Shown here: positions 24,563-32,814 of the stretch, one piece after another
Numbering within the stretch: position 1 is the stretch's first letter
Layout: every line of letters starts with the position of its first letter
NCBI GenBank assembly: GCA_964581885.1
Contig: CAZOPS010000002.1
Location: 1 to 36,228 of the forward strand
Direction: 5' to 3'
From: JAYEID01 sp964581885
GTDB lineage: Bacteria > Patescibacteriota > WWE3 > JAUXAW01 > JAYEID01
Length of the DNA: 36,228 nucleotides
Translations under genes and position numbers: made by a program
The notes under the pieces: model-generated
The model's input: the letters and a program-made list of their open reading frames with translations, nothing else
Told to the model about the DNA's origin: nothing
The model's database searches: none

Positions 24563-25843
24563 ATGCCTACTTTAACCGAGAAAATTATTGCCAAGAATAC
24601 TGTAGTGCAAATAATTGGCAAAATTGTTACCGCCGCATCCTCCTTGGCAGTTATCATGTTAGTGACGCGTAAATTCGGTCCTGAGGGTTTTGGGGAGTTT
24701 ATGATCATGACAACTTTCCCGGCTCTGTTTTGGATTATGGTTCAGTTTGGGTTTAACGACATTGTCGTTCGGGAAATAAAGAAAAGAGAAAAAGATACCC
24801 AGACTTTGTTTTCCAATTTGCTTATCTTGCGTTTAATTCTTGCTTGTTTCTTTGCCTCTGTTGCACTTTTTGTTCTTGCCTTTGTTCTGCCTTACAGTTC
24901 TAATGTCAAGCTCGGTGCGGCTCTCAATTTATTTACATTGTTTGTGGTGAGTTTCTATTCTACTGCTCAAGCTATTTTTCAGGCTAAGTTGTCCTATCAT
25001 CTTCAACTTATTTCCCAAATTTTAGGATCAATAAGTGGTTTGGTTTTTTCGGTAGCAATGATTTTTTTGGGAAAGTCAGTGCTTTGGATTGCTTTAGGAT
25101 CTTTGGTTGGGTACGGAACTATGGCTGTTTCCGCATCTTTTTTAGCTTCGAAATTTGTTAGTTATCAGAAGCTGCAAATAAACTTACGGCAAGCAAAAAG
25201 TCTGTTTAGGATGGCGCTACCCGTGGGCCTAGCCCTAATTTTTAATTTGTTTGACTTTAAAGTTGATAGTCTCATGCTGTCTGCTTTACCTCTAAAAACT
25301 GATATTACAAACAGTGCTGCTGTTGGGCTATATAGCTCTGCATTTAAGGTTTTTGAAGTTGTTTTGACGGTTCCCTTCTTTTTTATGAATGCAGTTTATC
25401 CAGTGATGGTCGAGAAGTTAAACAAAGATGGGCACATTGATTTTGTAATTCGGAAGTCGGCTTTATTTTTATTTGTTCTTTCTATTTTAGGAATTTTAGT
25501 TGGTGTTCCTGTTGCCCCCTATTTTATTAGGTTTGTTGCTGGATCAGGGTTTGATGCTTCGGTGAGGGTTTTAAGGATTTTGCTTCTCTTCTTGCCGCTA
25601 TTTTTTCTTACTTCCCTTCTTAACCGAACTGTTTTAGCAACTGAGAAGCAGCATGTCTTGCCTTATGTTTATGGGGCAGCTACTGTTCTTAATGTTGTTT
25701 TAAATGTTATTTATATTCCCCGCTACGATTATATTGCTGCTGCTGTTATTACCGGGGTTACTGAGTTTTTAATCTTACTAGCTCTTACCTTTGTTTTACT
25801 TGGAGAAACTAAGCGTTCCTTAGCTAAATCGAAGTTGCGATAA
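24563..25843 (+). CDS. Wzx-like oligosaccharide flippase (MOP superfamily)
   Basis: A 426-residue, about twelve-helix membrane protein. The opening KIIAKNTVVQIIGKIVTAASSLAVIMLVTRKFGPEGFGEF is the signature start of polysaccharide biosynthesis/MATE-like flippases, which move lipid-linked oligosaccharides across the membrane. A second half repeats the motif style (LFRMALPVGLALIFNLFDFKVDSLML). The ATG follows an extended -10 by 6 nt. Downstream lie a sulfotransferase, a glycosyltransferase and an O-antigen ligase/polymerase-like gene, so its substrate is likely a surface glycan unit. Confidence 0.9.
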   Translation: MPTLTEKIIAKNTVVQIIGKIVTAASSLAVIMLVTRKFGPEGFGEFMIMTTFPALFWIMVQFGFNDIVVREIKKREKDTQTLFSNLLILRLILACFFASVALFVLAFVLPYSSNVKLGAALNLFTLFVVSFYSTAQAIFQAKLSYHLQLISQILGSISGLVFSVAMIFLGKSVLWIALGSLVGYGTMAVSASFLASKFVSYQKLQINLRQAKSLFRMALPVGLALIFNLFDFKVDSLMLSALPLKTDITNSAAVGLYSSAFKVFEVVLTVPFFFMNAVYPVMVEKLNKDGHIDFVIRKSALFLFVLSILGILVGVPVAPYFIRFVAGSGFDASVRVLRILLLFLPLFFLTSLLNRTVLATEKQHVLPYVYGAATVLNVVLNVIYIPRYDYIAAAVITGVTEFLILLALTFVLLGETKRSLAKSKLR

Positions 25844-25855
25844 ATGGGGGAGGCG

Positions 25856-26635
25856 CTAATTGGAATTTTTTGCATCTTTAATATTTATTTTTTCTTCCTC
25901 TAAGTCTTGCCACAAGTTAAGCATTTTATTTTTGTAAATCCTTATAACTAGTTTTGTAAAGATATTAAAGTTATTGTCTTTTTTGAGCATATTGGGTTTA
26001 TAAACTTCAGAAAAATCAACTTTTTTTAGGTCAGTTTTGAACTTCTGGTTGATTTTATTAATTGCGTTTTGGGGGTATTTAATAAAGTCACTTAGGCTAA
26101 TGATAACTGTCTGGTTGGGATTGTTTCGTTTAAATTCTAGAATTTTTTTATTATATCTAACCCAACTTAAGGCAGCGTTAAAAGGACAGAGACGAACCCA
26201 CCAATCTGACCACCGTCGTATGAGCGAGTCAACAACCTGGAACGGATGTCGGTAGATAAAGATGTAATTGGCTTTAGGAATTATTTTTTTGTATACTGGC
26301 AAGAAGATTACTGTACGAGGATCTTTCCAACCCCATAATGATCCGTGATTTTTATTTTCCTTTTTTGTTATCAGAGTTTCAACTTGTTTTATGGTTTTGG
26401 AAGTTAAATTTGGTCTTCCTGGTAAGAAGAGAGGTATTTTCTGTCTCTTTAAAATAGAGTCGTGCGTAGTTACAAAATCTTTGTCTTCGAAGAAACCTTT
26501 GGGGTTGTCTGGTCTTCCGGGTAGTAGGTTCTTACCAATTTTTAAACCACACCTTTCCAAATAATTGGCAATTAAAGAAGTTCCCGAACGATGCATCCCA
26601 GAAATGACCACGATGTTAGTTTGATATTTAACCAC
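25856..26635 (-). CDS. Sulfotransferase-family protein
   Basis: The N-terminal VVISGMHRSGTSLIANYLERCGL (residues 9-31) is the PAPS 5'-phosphosulfate-binding loop. YIFIYRHPFQVVDSLIRRW near residue 128 is the 3'-phosphate-binding segment. FFEDKDFV and WGWKDPRT are also seen in this family of carbohydrate sulfotransferases. The 259-residue length fits. The start is GTG at 26635, preceded by a consensus TATAAT (26642-26647) 6 nt away and no ribosome site. It is convergent with the flippase gene (12 bp apart) and divergent from the glycosyltransferase gene, so it probably sulfates the glycan made by this cluster. No PAPS-synthesis gene is visible here. Confidence 0.85.
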   Translation of the reverse strand: MVKYQTNIVVISGMHRSGTSLIANYLERCGLKIGKNLLPGRPDNPKGFFEDKDFVTTHDSILKRQKIPLFLPGRPNLTSKTIKQVETLITKKENKNHGSLWGWKDPRTVIFLPVYKKIIPKANYIFIYRHPFQVVDSLIRRWSDWWVRLCPFNAALSWVRYNKKILEFKRNNPNQTVIISLSDFIKYPQNAINKINQKFKTDLKKVDFSEVYKPNMLKKDNNFNIFTKLVIRIYKNKMLNLWQDLEEEKINIKDAKNSN

Positions 26636-26641
26636 GTCTTT

Positions 26642-26647
26642 ATTATA
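26642..26647 (-). promoter_or_regulatory. Consensus -10 box ahead of the sulfotransferase
   Basis: TATAAT on the minus strand, 6 nt before the GTG start. The predicted transcript would begin at the start codon. Confidence 0.55.
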
Positions 26648-26718
26648 CAGCTAGTGTGGCACTTTTGCCTCCGGATAGTTAATTGGTTCTAGCCAACTTG
26701 TGCTAATATGCAAGTGTA

Positions 26719-27504
26719 ATGCTATCAGTTATAGTTGTTAACTTTAATACCAGAAAGTGTCTAAAAACCTGTTTAGAATCTCTAGAGAGAAGCCTACAGG
26801 AAAAGCACGAAATCATTGTGGTTGACAATGCGTCTAATGATGGTTCAGTTCAGCTAATTAGATCTAAATTTCCTGAAGTTAAGCTTATCAGTTTGGAAGA
26901 AAACGTAGGATTTGGAGCTGCAAACAATAGGGGAATGAACAATGCACAAGGAGATATTTTTTGGCTCTTGAATCCTGATACAGAGCTATTATCTTCGCCC
27001 ACTACAGTTTTAGACTTTATGGAGAACAATCAGGTAGATATAGTTGGAACCCGCTTAGAGGATGCTGGTGGTTCTACCCAATCGTTCACATGTGGATGTT
27101 TTTACAATGTATTTACACCCTTAAAAAGGCCCTTTCACTTTCTAGGTTCTTGTTGGGAGATAAAAGAGCCTATGGAAGTAGATTGGGTAACAGGTGCTTC
27201 TATGTTTATTACTCGAGAGGTTTACCAAGCTTTACATGGCTTTGACGAGAGTTATTTTATGTATTTTGAGGATCAAGATCTTTGTTATCGAGCAAAGCAG
27301 CTAGGTTTTAAAGTTTATTACTATCCCTTATTTTCTGTAAAACATATGGTTGGACAGAGTTTTAGGCAGCGGAAAAAGCATATGAAAAGTTTGTATTATG
27401 AGTCATTGCGACTCTTTTATAAGAAAACAAGATCTCCTTTGGAAGCCAAACTAGCTAGTTTGCTGTTAGATTCTTGGGAAGCCTTCTATTATAAATTTTT
27501 ATGA
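26719..27504 (+). CDS. Family 2 glycosyltransferase (rhamnosyltransferase-like)
   Basis: A GT-A fold enzyme: LSVIVVNFNTRKCLKTCLESL opens the nucleotide-binding domain, IIVVDNASNDGS follows, FLxPDxE appears as WLLNPDTELL (metal-binding D-x-D-like), and WVTGASMFITREVYQALHGFDESYFMYFEDQDLCYRAKQLGF is the acceptor region. The 261-residue length fits dTDP-rhamnosyl- or related transferases; the donor cannot be fixed. An extended -10-like TGC-TAATAT precedes the ATG by 9 nt. Its stop overlaps the next gene's start as ATGA, showing translational coupling. Confidence 0.92.
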   Translation: MLSVIVVNFNTRKCLKTCLESLERSLQEKHEIIVVDNASNDGSVQLIRSKFPEVKLISLEENVGFGAANNRGMNNAQGDIFWLLNPDTELLSSPTTVLDFMENNQVDIVGTRLEDAGGSTQSFTCGCFYNVFTPLKRPFHFLGSCWEIKEPMEVDWVTGASMFITREVYQALHGFDESYFMYFEDQDLCYRAKQLGFKVYYYPLFSVKHMVGQSFRQRKKHMKSLYYESLRLFYKKTRSPLEAKLASLLLDSWEAFYYKFL

Positions 27505-28766
27505 GATTTTTTGTGGCTTTTCTCTACATTTTGGTATTAAGCTTTTGTTTAGGGCAATTTGGCAGATTTCCGTTCTTCGGGCAGGAAGTTAATTTATATG
27601 TGTGGGATATCTTGGCAGTAACTTTAGTTTGTAGCTGGTTGGTTTATAAGTTAGGTATTAAGAAGAGTTTGGAATTACCACCAAAGTGGCTACCTTTGAC
27701 AGTTTTTACTTCAATTGGATTTATTGCTCTTATTAATGGACTGCGATGGGTTAGTTTAGGCGAGTGGTTTGTATCCTTTGGATATCTTGCGCGTTGGGTG
27801 TTATATGCAGGTATATATTTTGTTGCTGTTGATCTTTTCAAAGGCGATAAGGATAACAGGAAACAACTTATAAATATTATTATTGTTAGTGGTGTCATAT
27901 TAGCTTTTCTTGGATTTATTCAGCTTGCTACTTTTCCTGATCTTTCCCAACTTGATCCGGAACTGGGCTGGGACCCGCACAAGAATAGACTAGTCTCTAC
28001 TTGGTTGGATCCCAATTTTTTGGGAGCGTATTTTGTTCTTTGTTTAAGCTTATTGACAAGTAAGTTCTTTGTTGCAATTGAAAATGGTGGAGATCTACGC
28101 CGGTCCAAAAACGGATTTTCACAGATTTTTCTGCTAGCTACTTGCTATCTGATATTAGCTACAGGACTTTTCTTGACCTTTTCTCGTTCTGCGTGGGCTA
28201 TGTTGGCAGTGGTGATTGGGGTGTTTGGTATTTTTAAGTCAAGAAAACTACTTGTATTAATGGGGTTTGTGTTTTTTGCTGCTTACTTTTTTGTCCCTCG
28301 TGTGCAGACTAGAGTTGCAGGAATAACTGATCCTGCAGATTCGGCGCGTTTCCGATTAATTTCGTGGCAACGAACTTGGAAAATAATTAAAAAGCATCCA
28401 TTTTTGGGTGTGGGGTTTAATGCTTTTCGTTATGCACAAGAACGAGCTGGTTATTTCCAAACAGAACGAGGCGTTCCTATTCAAAGTGGGCACTCAGGTG
28501 CGGGGTCGGATTCCAGTTTACTTTTGGTTTGGGCAACCACAGGATTTTTTGGATTGCTAGCTTATGTTTGGTTATACGGGAGTGTTGCTTGGCAGGCGTT
28601 TAGAAAGCAGGCAGAAAAGGGGGCAGGGGAGAGTTGTTATGTTTCGCTTAGCTTTTTGGCAATTTTAGCAGGAATATTTGTGGAGTCTAATTTTATTAAT
28701 TCTCTATTCTTCCCACCAATTGCTATTTGTCTTTGGTTTTTAATTGCTATAGTAGTGGTAAATTGA
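27501..28766 (+). CDS. O-antigen ligase/polymerase-like (Wzy/WaaL) membrane protein
   Basis: A 421-residue polytopic protein with about eleven hydrophobic segments. The Wzy_C region shows TFSRSAWAMLAVVIGVF, DSARFRLISWQRTWKIIKKHPFLGVGFNAFRYAQERAGYF, and a large extracytoplasmic loop with SGHSGAGSDSSLLLVWATTGFFGLLAY. These match the ligase family that joins or polymerises lipid-linked glycans outside the membrane. The ATG overlaps the glycosyltransferase stop by 4 bp. Ligase and polymerase activity cannot be told apart from sequence. Confidence 0.85.
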   Translation: MRFFVAFLYILVLSFCLGQFGRFPFFGQEVNLYVWDILAVTLVCSWLVYKLGIKKSLELPPKWLPLTVFTSIGFIALINGLRWVSLGEWFVSFGYLARWVLYAGIYFVAVDLFKGDKDNRKQLINIIIVSGVILAFLGFIQLATFPDLSQLDPELGWDPHKNRLVSTWLDPNFLGAYFVLCLSLLTSKFFVAIENGGDLRRSKNGFSQIFLLATCYLILATGLFLTFSRSAWAMLAVVIGVFGIFKSRKLLVLMGFVFFAAYFFVPRVQTRVAGITDPADSARFRLISWQRTWKIIKKHPFLGVGFNAFRYAQERAGYFQTERGVPIQSGHSGAGSDSSLLLVWATTGFFGLLAYVWLYGSVAWQAFRKQAEKGAGESCYVSLSFLAILAGIFVESNFINSLFFPPIAICLWFLIAIVVVN

Positions 28767-28950
28767 GTTTTCTGTTACTTTTAATTTTGAAAGTAGGGGA
28801 GGGGACTGTGGTTTAGCTTCCTTCAAGCCGTTGTTTTTAGAAAATGTAATAAAAAATGAAGGTTCAATTGAAAGCAGCGTCCTTTTTTTGCCCGAATTTT
28901 TACAAGAGTATAGAAGATTAAAAAAATCTTACCACTTCCCTACCCCAAGG

Positions 28951-28975
28951 AATTTTTAATTTAAAATTTTAAATT
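28951..28975. repeat. AT-only palindrome
   Basis: AATTTAAAATTTTAAATT is an 18-bp perfect palindrome just after the convergently placed 3' end of the Ig-like gene. Similar AATTTAGAATTTAAAATTT strings occur near 22785 and 32220. It could serve as a bidirectional terminator or be simple-sequence drift. Confidence 0.45.
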
Positions 28976-28988
28976 GAGAATTAAAAAG

Positions 28989-29750
28989 TTAGTCTTCTTC
29001 TGGCTTGTCGTAATGCACTGTTAATTCTATTTTAGTTTCGTTTCCCGCCTTATCTTCGGCAATTATTTCCAGATCGTTTTCACCATCTTCTAATCTCACC
29101 GTCTGTTCAAAATCGCCGTCTTCGCTTACTCTAACCCAATGTCCGTTTATGGTGACTGTGACTTCCGGTTCTGTGGTTCCCTTTACTGTGATTGTTTCGC
29201 CGTCTTCACCCTCGAACTCTTTTCCATCTTCCGGTTCTTCAACTGTGAGTTCTGGTTCTTCTTCATCAAAAATAATGGCATGGGTAGCCGGTTGTCGGCA
29301 AACATTTCCTGCTTCATCAATTACTTCTATTTCAATTTTGTTTTCGCCGTCAGCAAGCGCAACGCTTTCGAATGTAAAACTGCCCTCCTTGTCTACTACA
29401 ACCTCGCTTGTTTCGGATTCATTAAGATAGAGTACAGCTTTAGCACCCGGTTCTGCGTACCCAGAAATATTTAAAGATTGTTGATTAGTAGCTTCGGGTA
29501 GGGTTAAGAGTCGCGGAGGCGCTGGGGGAATGCGGTCCTGGCTTTCTGTAGGCGTGGAGCTTCCGGGTCTGATTGCTTTCCAAAATACATCAACATTGGG
29601 CGCAACTCTTGTCAGGAATAGATAAAATAATGCTAGAACTACTCCGGTTCCTAATAAAGAAAGAAGAAGAATACGAAGATTTTTCCAATCTTGTTTGGAT
29701 AAGTGGCCTGATTTGTAGCTAGAACCTTTTTTGTATGATCTTCTGGCCAT
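28989..29750 (-). CDS. Membrane-anchored protein with two Ig-like (Big) domains
   Basis: From the preferred ATG at 29750 (MARRSYKKGSSY) the protein has a basic tail, then one helix (about residues 27-49, RILLLSLLGTGVVLALFYLFLT), then a Ser/Pro linker. Two tandem beta-sandwich repeats follow: LNISGYAEPGAKAVLYLNESETSEVVVDKEGSFTF...GENKIEIEVIDEAGN, and ITVKGTTEPEVTVTINGHWVRVSEDGDFEQTV...GENDLEIIAEDKAGN. They match the Glucodextranase-B/Big-type modules common in surface proteins. A longer reading from 29801 adds 17 residues with no support. A surface or adhesive role is inferred. Confidence 0.85.
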   Translation of the reverse strand: MARRSYKKGSSYKSGHLSKQDWKNLRILLLSLLGTGVVLALFYLFLTRVAPNVDVFWKAIRPGSSTPTESQDRIPPAPPRLLTLPEATNQQSLNISGYAEPGAKAVLYLNESETSEVVVDKEGSFTFESVALADGENKIEIEVIDEAGNVCRQPATHAIIFDEEEPELTVEEPEDGKEFEGEDGETITVKGTTEPEVTVTINGHWVRVSEDGDFEQTVRLEDGENDLEIIAEDKAGNETKIELTVHYDKPEED

Positions 29751-29780
29751 ATCTAAACTAAATGTATTGTACCAAAATTT

Positions 29781-30160
29781 TTCAGAAAAGTGGAGCCCCA
29801 CGGCCTTACGGCCGTGGAACTACTACTCGCCTGGGCGAAGCCTCGCCTCGGCCGGCCTGGCTTCGCCGAAGCGCTACGCCAAGGCGAGAGCTATGGCGAA
29901 GCGCGGGGCTTCGGCGAAGCACGGCGCTTCGTAGGGCGGAACCCTCCGACCTGTCCTCCATAGCTTTAGCGACGGAGGAAGCTTTACAACCCTTCGCTAA
30001 ACCTGCTTGCCGGTAGGCTGGGCTACGGGTTGCCTGTCCCACATAGCCTGGGCGACGGGGGATTACCCTATCCTTACGTATTTTTATCCCCCGAAGCCTT
30101 GTGCGAAGGGGGACATTCCCGCCCTCACGGACGCGGCTTTCGGCGAAGGAGGGCTAAATT
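29781..30160. repeat. GC-rich mosaic of nested palindromes
   Basis: About 380 bp, visibly richer in GC than its neighbours, made of inverted repeats. Examples are CCACGGCC-TTAC-GGCCGTGG (29798-29817), GCTTCGCCGAAGC, CGCTACGCCAAGGCG and GCTTCGGCGAAGC near 29905, TCCTCC-ATAGCTTTAGCGAC-GGAGGA near 29955, CCTGCTTGCCGGTAGGCTGG (30002-30021), and CCCCC-GGGGG ends around 30090-30113. Frames are open on both strands only because stop codons are rare in such sequence. I read no real gene here. The region before rlmN (30161-30245) is AT-rich and contains its likely promoter, TGC-TAAGAT. Confidence 0.75.
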
Positions 30161-30245
30161 AGGCTCTGTTATCAATTTTCTAGACCAGCTATTTGTAGAA
30201 AAGTGTTAAGTTATTATTGATTCTTCTGCTAAGATATATTTGTAA

Positions 30246-31259
30246 ATGTTTGATTACCGTGGAGTTAAACAATTTTTAGAAAGTGAGCCGGACTATCGCT
30301 GGGAACAAGTAAGAAAAGCTGTGTTCCAAAAATATGCTTCTAGTTGGGATGAGGTAACTACCTTGCCTCAGGATTTACGTAATAAATTGAAGAAAAGATT
30401 TCCATTAGATATTGAAGCAACTCTTTTTGAATCTGAGGACGGTAAAACTGCAAAAGGTTTGCTTACTTTAGAAGATGGGGAGAAAGTAGAAACTGTTCTT
30501 ATGCAGCATGCACCTACTAGAAATACTGTTTGTGTTTCTACTCAGATTGGTTGTCCTATTGGCTGTGTTTTTTGTCGGACGGGGCAAATGGATTTTGTTC
30601 GTAATCTCGACGTTTCCGAAATCTTAAATCAGGTTTTGTTTTTCGGACAGTATCTAAAGCAGCGTAACGTGGAGTCCCTAGTTACTAATCTTGTTTTTAT
30701 GGGAATGGGTGAGCCTTTCTTAAATTATGATAATGTGCTTAGGTCTATTCGTATTTTTAATGATGAGCAAGGTTTTAATATTGGCGCCCGTAAAATTTCT
30801 ATTTCAACAGTAGGGATAACAGAAGGTATAAATTCTCTAGCGGAAGAGCCGCTTCAAGTTAACTTAGCAGTTTCGTTGCATGCGCCCACTAATGAATTGC
30901 GAAATAAGCTAGTTCCTGCAAACAAAAACTATCCAATCCAAAGTATTATGAAAGCTGTAGATAATTACATTGAGGAAACTAATCGCAAAGTTATGTTTGA
31001 ATATTTGCTTTTGGCGGAGATAAATGACTCTCAAAAATACGCAGAGAAGCTTAGCCAGCTCCTGCGGGGTCGTTTGTGTATGGTTAATCTTATTGCCTAT
31101 AATCCTGCTGATCCTGAATTTAGCGCACCGCCAGCGGAGCAGATTGAGGAGTTTAAGCAAATTCTGGAAGATAACGGAATAGCTGTGGCAATAAGGAAAT
31201 CTTATGGTCAAGATATCCAAGCAGCGTGCGGGCAGCTTGCTACATCTTCCCAAAAATAA
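30246..31259 (+). CDS. rlmN: 23S rRNA (adenine-2503-C2) methyltransferase RlmN
   Basis: This radical-SAM enzyme methylates A2503 of 23S rRNA and A37 of some tRNAs. The 4Fe-4S motif is Cys103-X3-Cys107-X2-Cys110 in QIGCPIGCVFCRTGQ. GMGEPFLNYDNV is the SAM-binding GEP segment. ISISTVGITEGI and NLAVSLHAPTNELRNKLVPANKNYP are strongly conserved in the family. The C-terminal DIQAACGQLA holds the second catalytic Cys. The 337-residue length is normal. There is no Shine-Dalgarno site; TATATT lies 5 nt before the ATG. Confidence 0.97.
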   Translation: MFDYRGVKQFLESEPDYRWEQVRKAVFQKYASSWDEVTTLPQDLRNKLKKRFPLDIEATLFESEDGKTAKGLLTLEDGEKVETVLMQHAPTRNTVCVSTQIGCPIGCVFCRTGQMDFVRNLDVSEILNQVLFFGQYLKQRNVESLVTNLVFMGMGEPFLNYDNVLRSIRIFNDEQGFNIGARKISISTVGITEGINSLAEEPLQVNLAVSLHAPTNELRNKLVPANKNYPIQSIMKAVDNYIEETNRKVMFEYLLLAEINDSQKYAEKLSQLLRGRLCMVNLIAYNPADPEFSAPPAEQIEEFKQILEDNGIAVAIRKSYGQDIQAACGQLATSSQK

Positions 31260-31274
31260 AAAGGAGTAAGTTAG

Positions 31275-31301
31275 ATGTTACAATTAGATTACTGTGAATA
31301 A
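31275..31301 (+). CDS. Short upstream ORF coupled to the nuclease gene
   Basis: AAGGAG (31261-31266) followed 8 nt later by ATG opens an 8-codon frame, MLQLDYCE. Its stop overlaps the GTG start of the nuclease gene by 8 bp. This would bring ribosomes to a start codon lacking its own ribosome site. It may be a coupling device and not a functional peptide. Confidence 0.35.
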   Translation: MLQLDYCE

Positions 31302-32058
31302 ATACCAAAAGGGTTGGCGCCCATATGATCCCAAAAGAGAAGAATCTTACGCGCTAAGCCGCTCTAAAATTGATTTATTTTTAGAGTGTCCGCGTTGTTT
31401 TTATCTCGATCGGCGTTTGTGGGTAAAACGTCCGGGTTGGCCTGCCTTTACATTAAATTCTGCTGTTGATGCTCTTTTAAAAAATGAGTTTGATCTTTTG
31501 CGCCAAAATGGTGAACAGCATGAATTGATGAAGAAATATCAGATTGATGCACTGCCCTACCAACACGCACAGCTTGATGAGTGGCGGCATAATTTTGTTG
31601 GTGCTCGAACAATTCATCAACCCACAAATTTGGAAATATACGGGGCTGTTGATGATCTTTGGATTACGCCAGATAAAAAATTGGTGGTAGTTGACTATAA
31701 ATCAACAAGTACAAAAAAAGAAATTGACCTTGATGATAAATATAAGAAAACTTTTAAAAAACAGGCTGAAGTTTATCAATGGATTTTTAAACAAAAAGGC
31801 TTTGATGTTTCAGACACTGCGTATTTTGTTTATGCTAATGCGGGTAGAAACCGTCCAAAATTTGACGGTCGGCTTGAATTTGAGATGTCAATAATTCCGT
31901 ATGAAGGGGATTCTTCTTGGGTAGAAGACACGGTTTTTGCAATTAAGGAGTGTTTAGATTCAAATGAAATACCAGCTCCGGACTCCGAATGTGAATACTG
32001 TCAATACCGAGAGCAAGCTGGTGAAGCACTTTCTGATCAACCTTTGAAGCTTTTGTAA
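31294..32058 (+). CDS. PD-(D/E)XK nuclease-family protein with Cys pairs
   Basis: The RecB/Cas4-like nuclease core shows LSRSKIDLFLECPRCFYL near the N-terminus, IYGAVDDLW (metal-binding Asp) and VVDYKST (the D-x-K catalytic strand) near residue 135. The following helix, KQAEVYQWIF, carries the conserved Q-x-x-x-Y. Two Cys pairs (C32/C35 and C233/C236 in CEYCQYR) could bind zinc or an Fe-S cluster, as in related nucleases. The 254-residue length fits. The GTG start is forced by an in-frame TAG at 31285. No CRISPR genes are nearby, so a general DNA repair or processing role is more likely than Cas4. Confidence 0.8.
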   Translation: MNKYQKGWRPYDPKREESYALSRSKIDLFLECPRCFYLDRRLWVKRPGWPAFTLNSAVDALLKNEFDLLRQNGEQHELMKKYQIDALPYQHAQLDEWRHNFVGARTIHQPTNLEIYGAVDDLWITPDKKLVVVDYKSTSTKKEIDLDDKYKKTFKKQAEVYQWIFKQKGFDVSDTAYFVYANAGRNRPKFDGRLEFEMSIIPYEGDSSWVEDTVFAIKECLDSNEIPAPDSECEYCQYREQAGEALSDQPLKLL

Positions 32059-32364
32059 TACATGTAATAAATCCCACATATAATTTACTTATTCCTAGCT
32101 AGTCGATCGAGGTTTTTTGATGTGGTGTTTGACTTATAATACTTGTATGTTTGAAGTTTAACTTTTCTGAAAGTTATTTATATTCTCCGCAAAAAGTGAT
32201 AGCCTTTATAAAGTTCTAATTTTAAATTTAGAAATTAGTTATTAGAAATTAGAAATTTTTTGTCCTTAGAAATTGGAAATTTTTTGTCCTTCGACAAGCT
32301 CAGGACCTAAGAAATTCTAAAGCTCATTACATTTGCTAAGAATTTCTAAGGGAGGTGATACAAA
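32059..32364. other. 306-bp intergenic region with AT-rich repeats
   Basis: No gene is visible. TATAAT at 32135-32140 may be a -10 box without a clear -35. A 24-bp unit is tandemly duplicated (starting 32243 and 32267, with the core TAGAAATT and TTTTTTGTCCTT), followed by TTCGACAAGCTCAGGAC, a motif echoed near 35838. A strong ribosome site ends the region. Confidence 0.5.
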
Positions 32365-32643
32365 ATGTTATCCAAATTACCAGTTGATCTGTCCAAAATT
32401 AAACAGGAGAATATTGACAGAGAAATACTTCGTTTAGGAATTATTGCTGAATATGATGCAGTGAGCCTTTATGAACAAATGGCTGAAATGACCAATGATG
32501 AGGAAATTCGGGCTGTTTTGTTGGATATTGCGGATGAGGAAAAGGAACATATCGGAGAATTCCAAACGCTACTTTTAGCTCGCGATAAGGAATTGGGAGA
32601 GAAGATGGAAGAAGGGCGGAGTGAGGTTGAGAACCTCACTTAA
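32365..32643 (+). CDS. Mini-ferritin/rubrerythrin-like protein (demi-ferritin)
   Basis: A 92-residue, two-helix half-ferritin. Metal ligands are probably Glu29 (IIAEYDAVSLYEQ), Glu59 and His62 (ADEEKEHIGEF). Two chains must pair to form the four-helix diiron site. The tail ...EEGRSEVENLT resembles the end of the ferritin-like modules associated with encapsulin nanocompartments, but no encapsulin gene is in the window. The likely role is iron oxidation/storage or peroxide defence. A good ribosome site GGGAGGTGAT ends 6 nt before the ATG, unusual here and suggestive of high expression. Confidence 0.8.
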   Translation: MLSKLPVDLSKIKQENIDREILRLGIIAEYDAVSLYEQMAEMTNDEEIRAVLLDIADEEKEHIGEFQTLLLARDKELGEKMEEGRSEVENLT

Positions 32644-32668
32644 AATCCTAAATCCTAATATCTAGATC

Positions 32669-32689
32669 CCTGCCTTGCCGGCAGGCAGG
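32669..32689. repeat. CCTGCC...GGCAGG palindrome
   Basis: One copy of the dispersed 20-21-bp palindromic family, with one extra T at the centre relative to the tRNA-Val copy. It lies between AT-rich stretches. Confidence 0.75.
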
Positions 32690-32814
32690 CTAAACAAATT
32701 CAAAACTAAAATGTTCAAAATTTGGTGAGTTGAAAGGTTCAGTTTTGTTAATTTGAATTTTTGTAATTTTGTCATTGTTTAGTATTTAGGATTTAGAGTT
32801 TAGTATTTTTAGAA

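Noticed and set aside
29731..30042. ORFs in the GC-rich palindrome region (both strands)
   Set aside because: They are repeat-derived low-complexity frames with overlapping open frames on opposite strands and no family resemblance.
31294..32058. Cas4
   Set aside because: The Cys pattern is two plus two instead of Cas4's one plus three, and no CRISPR locus is present.
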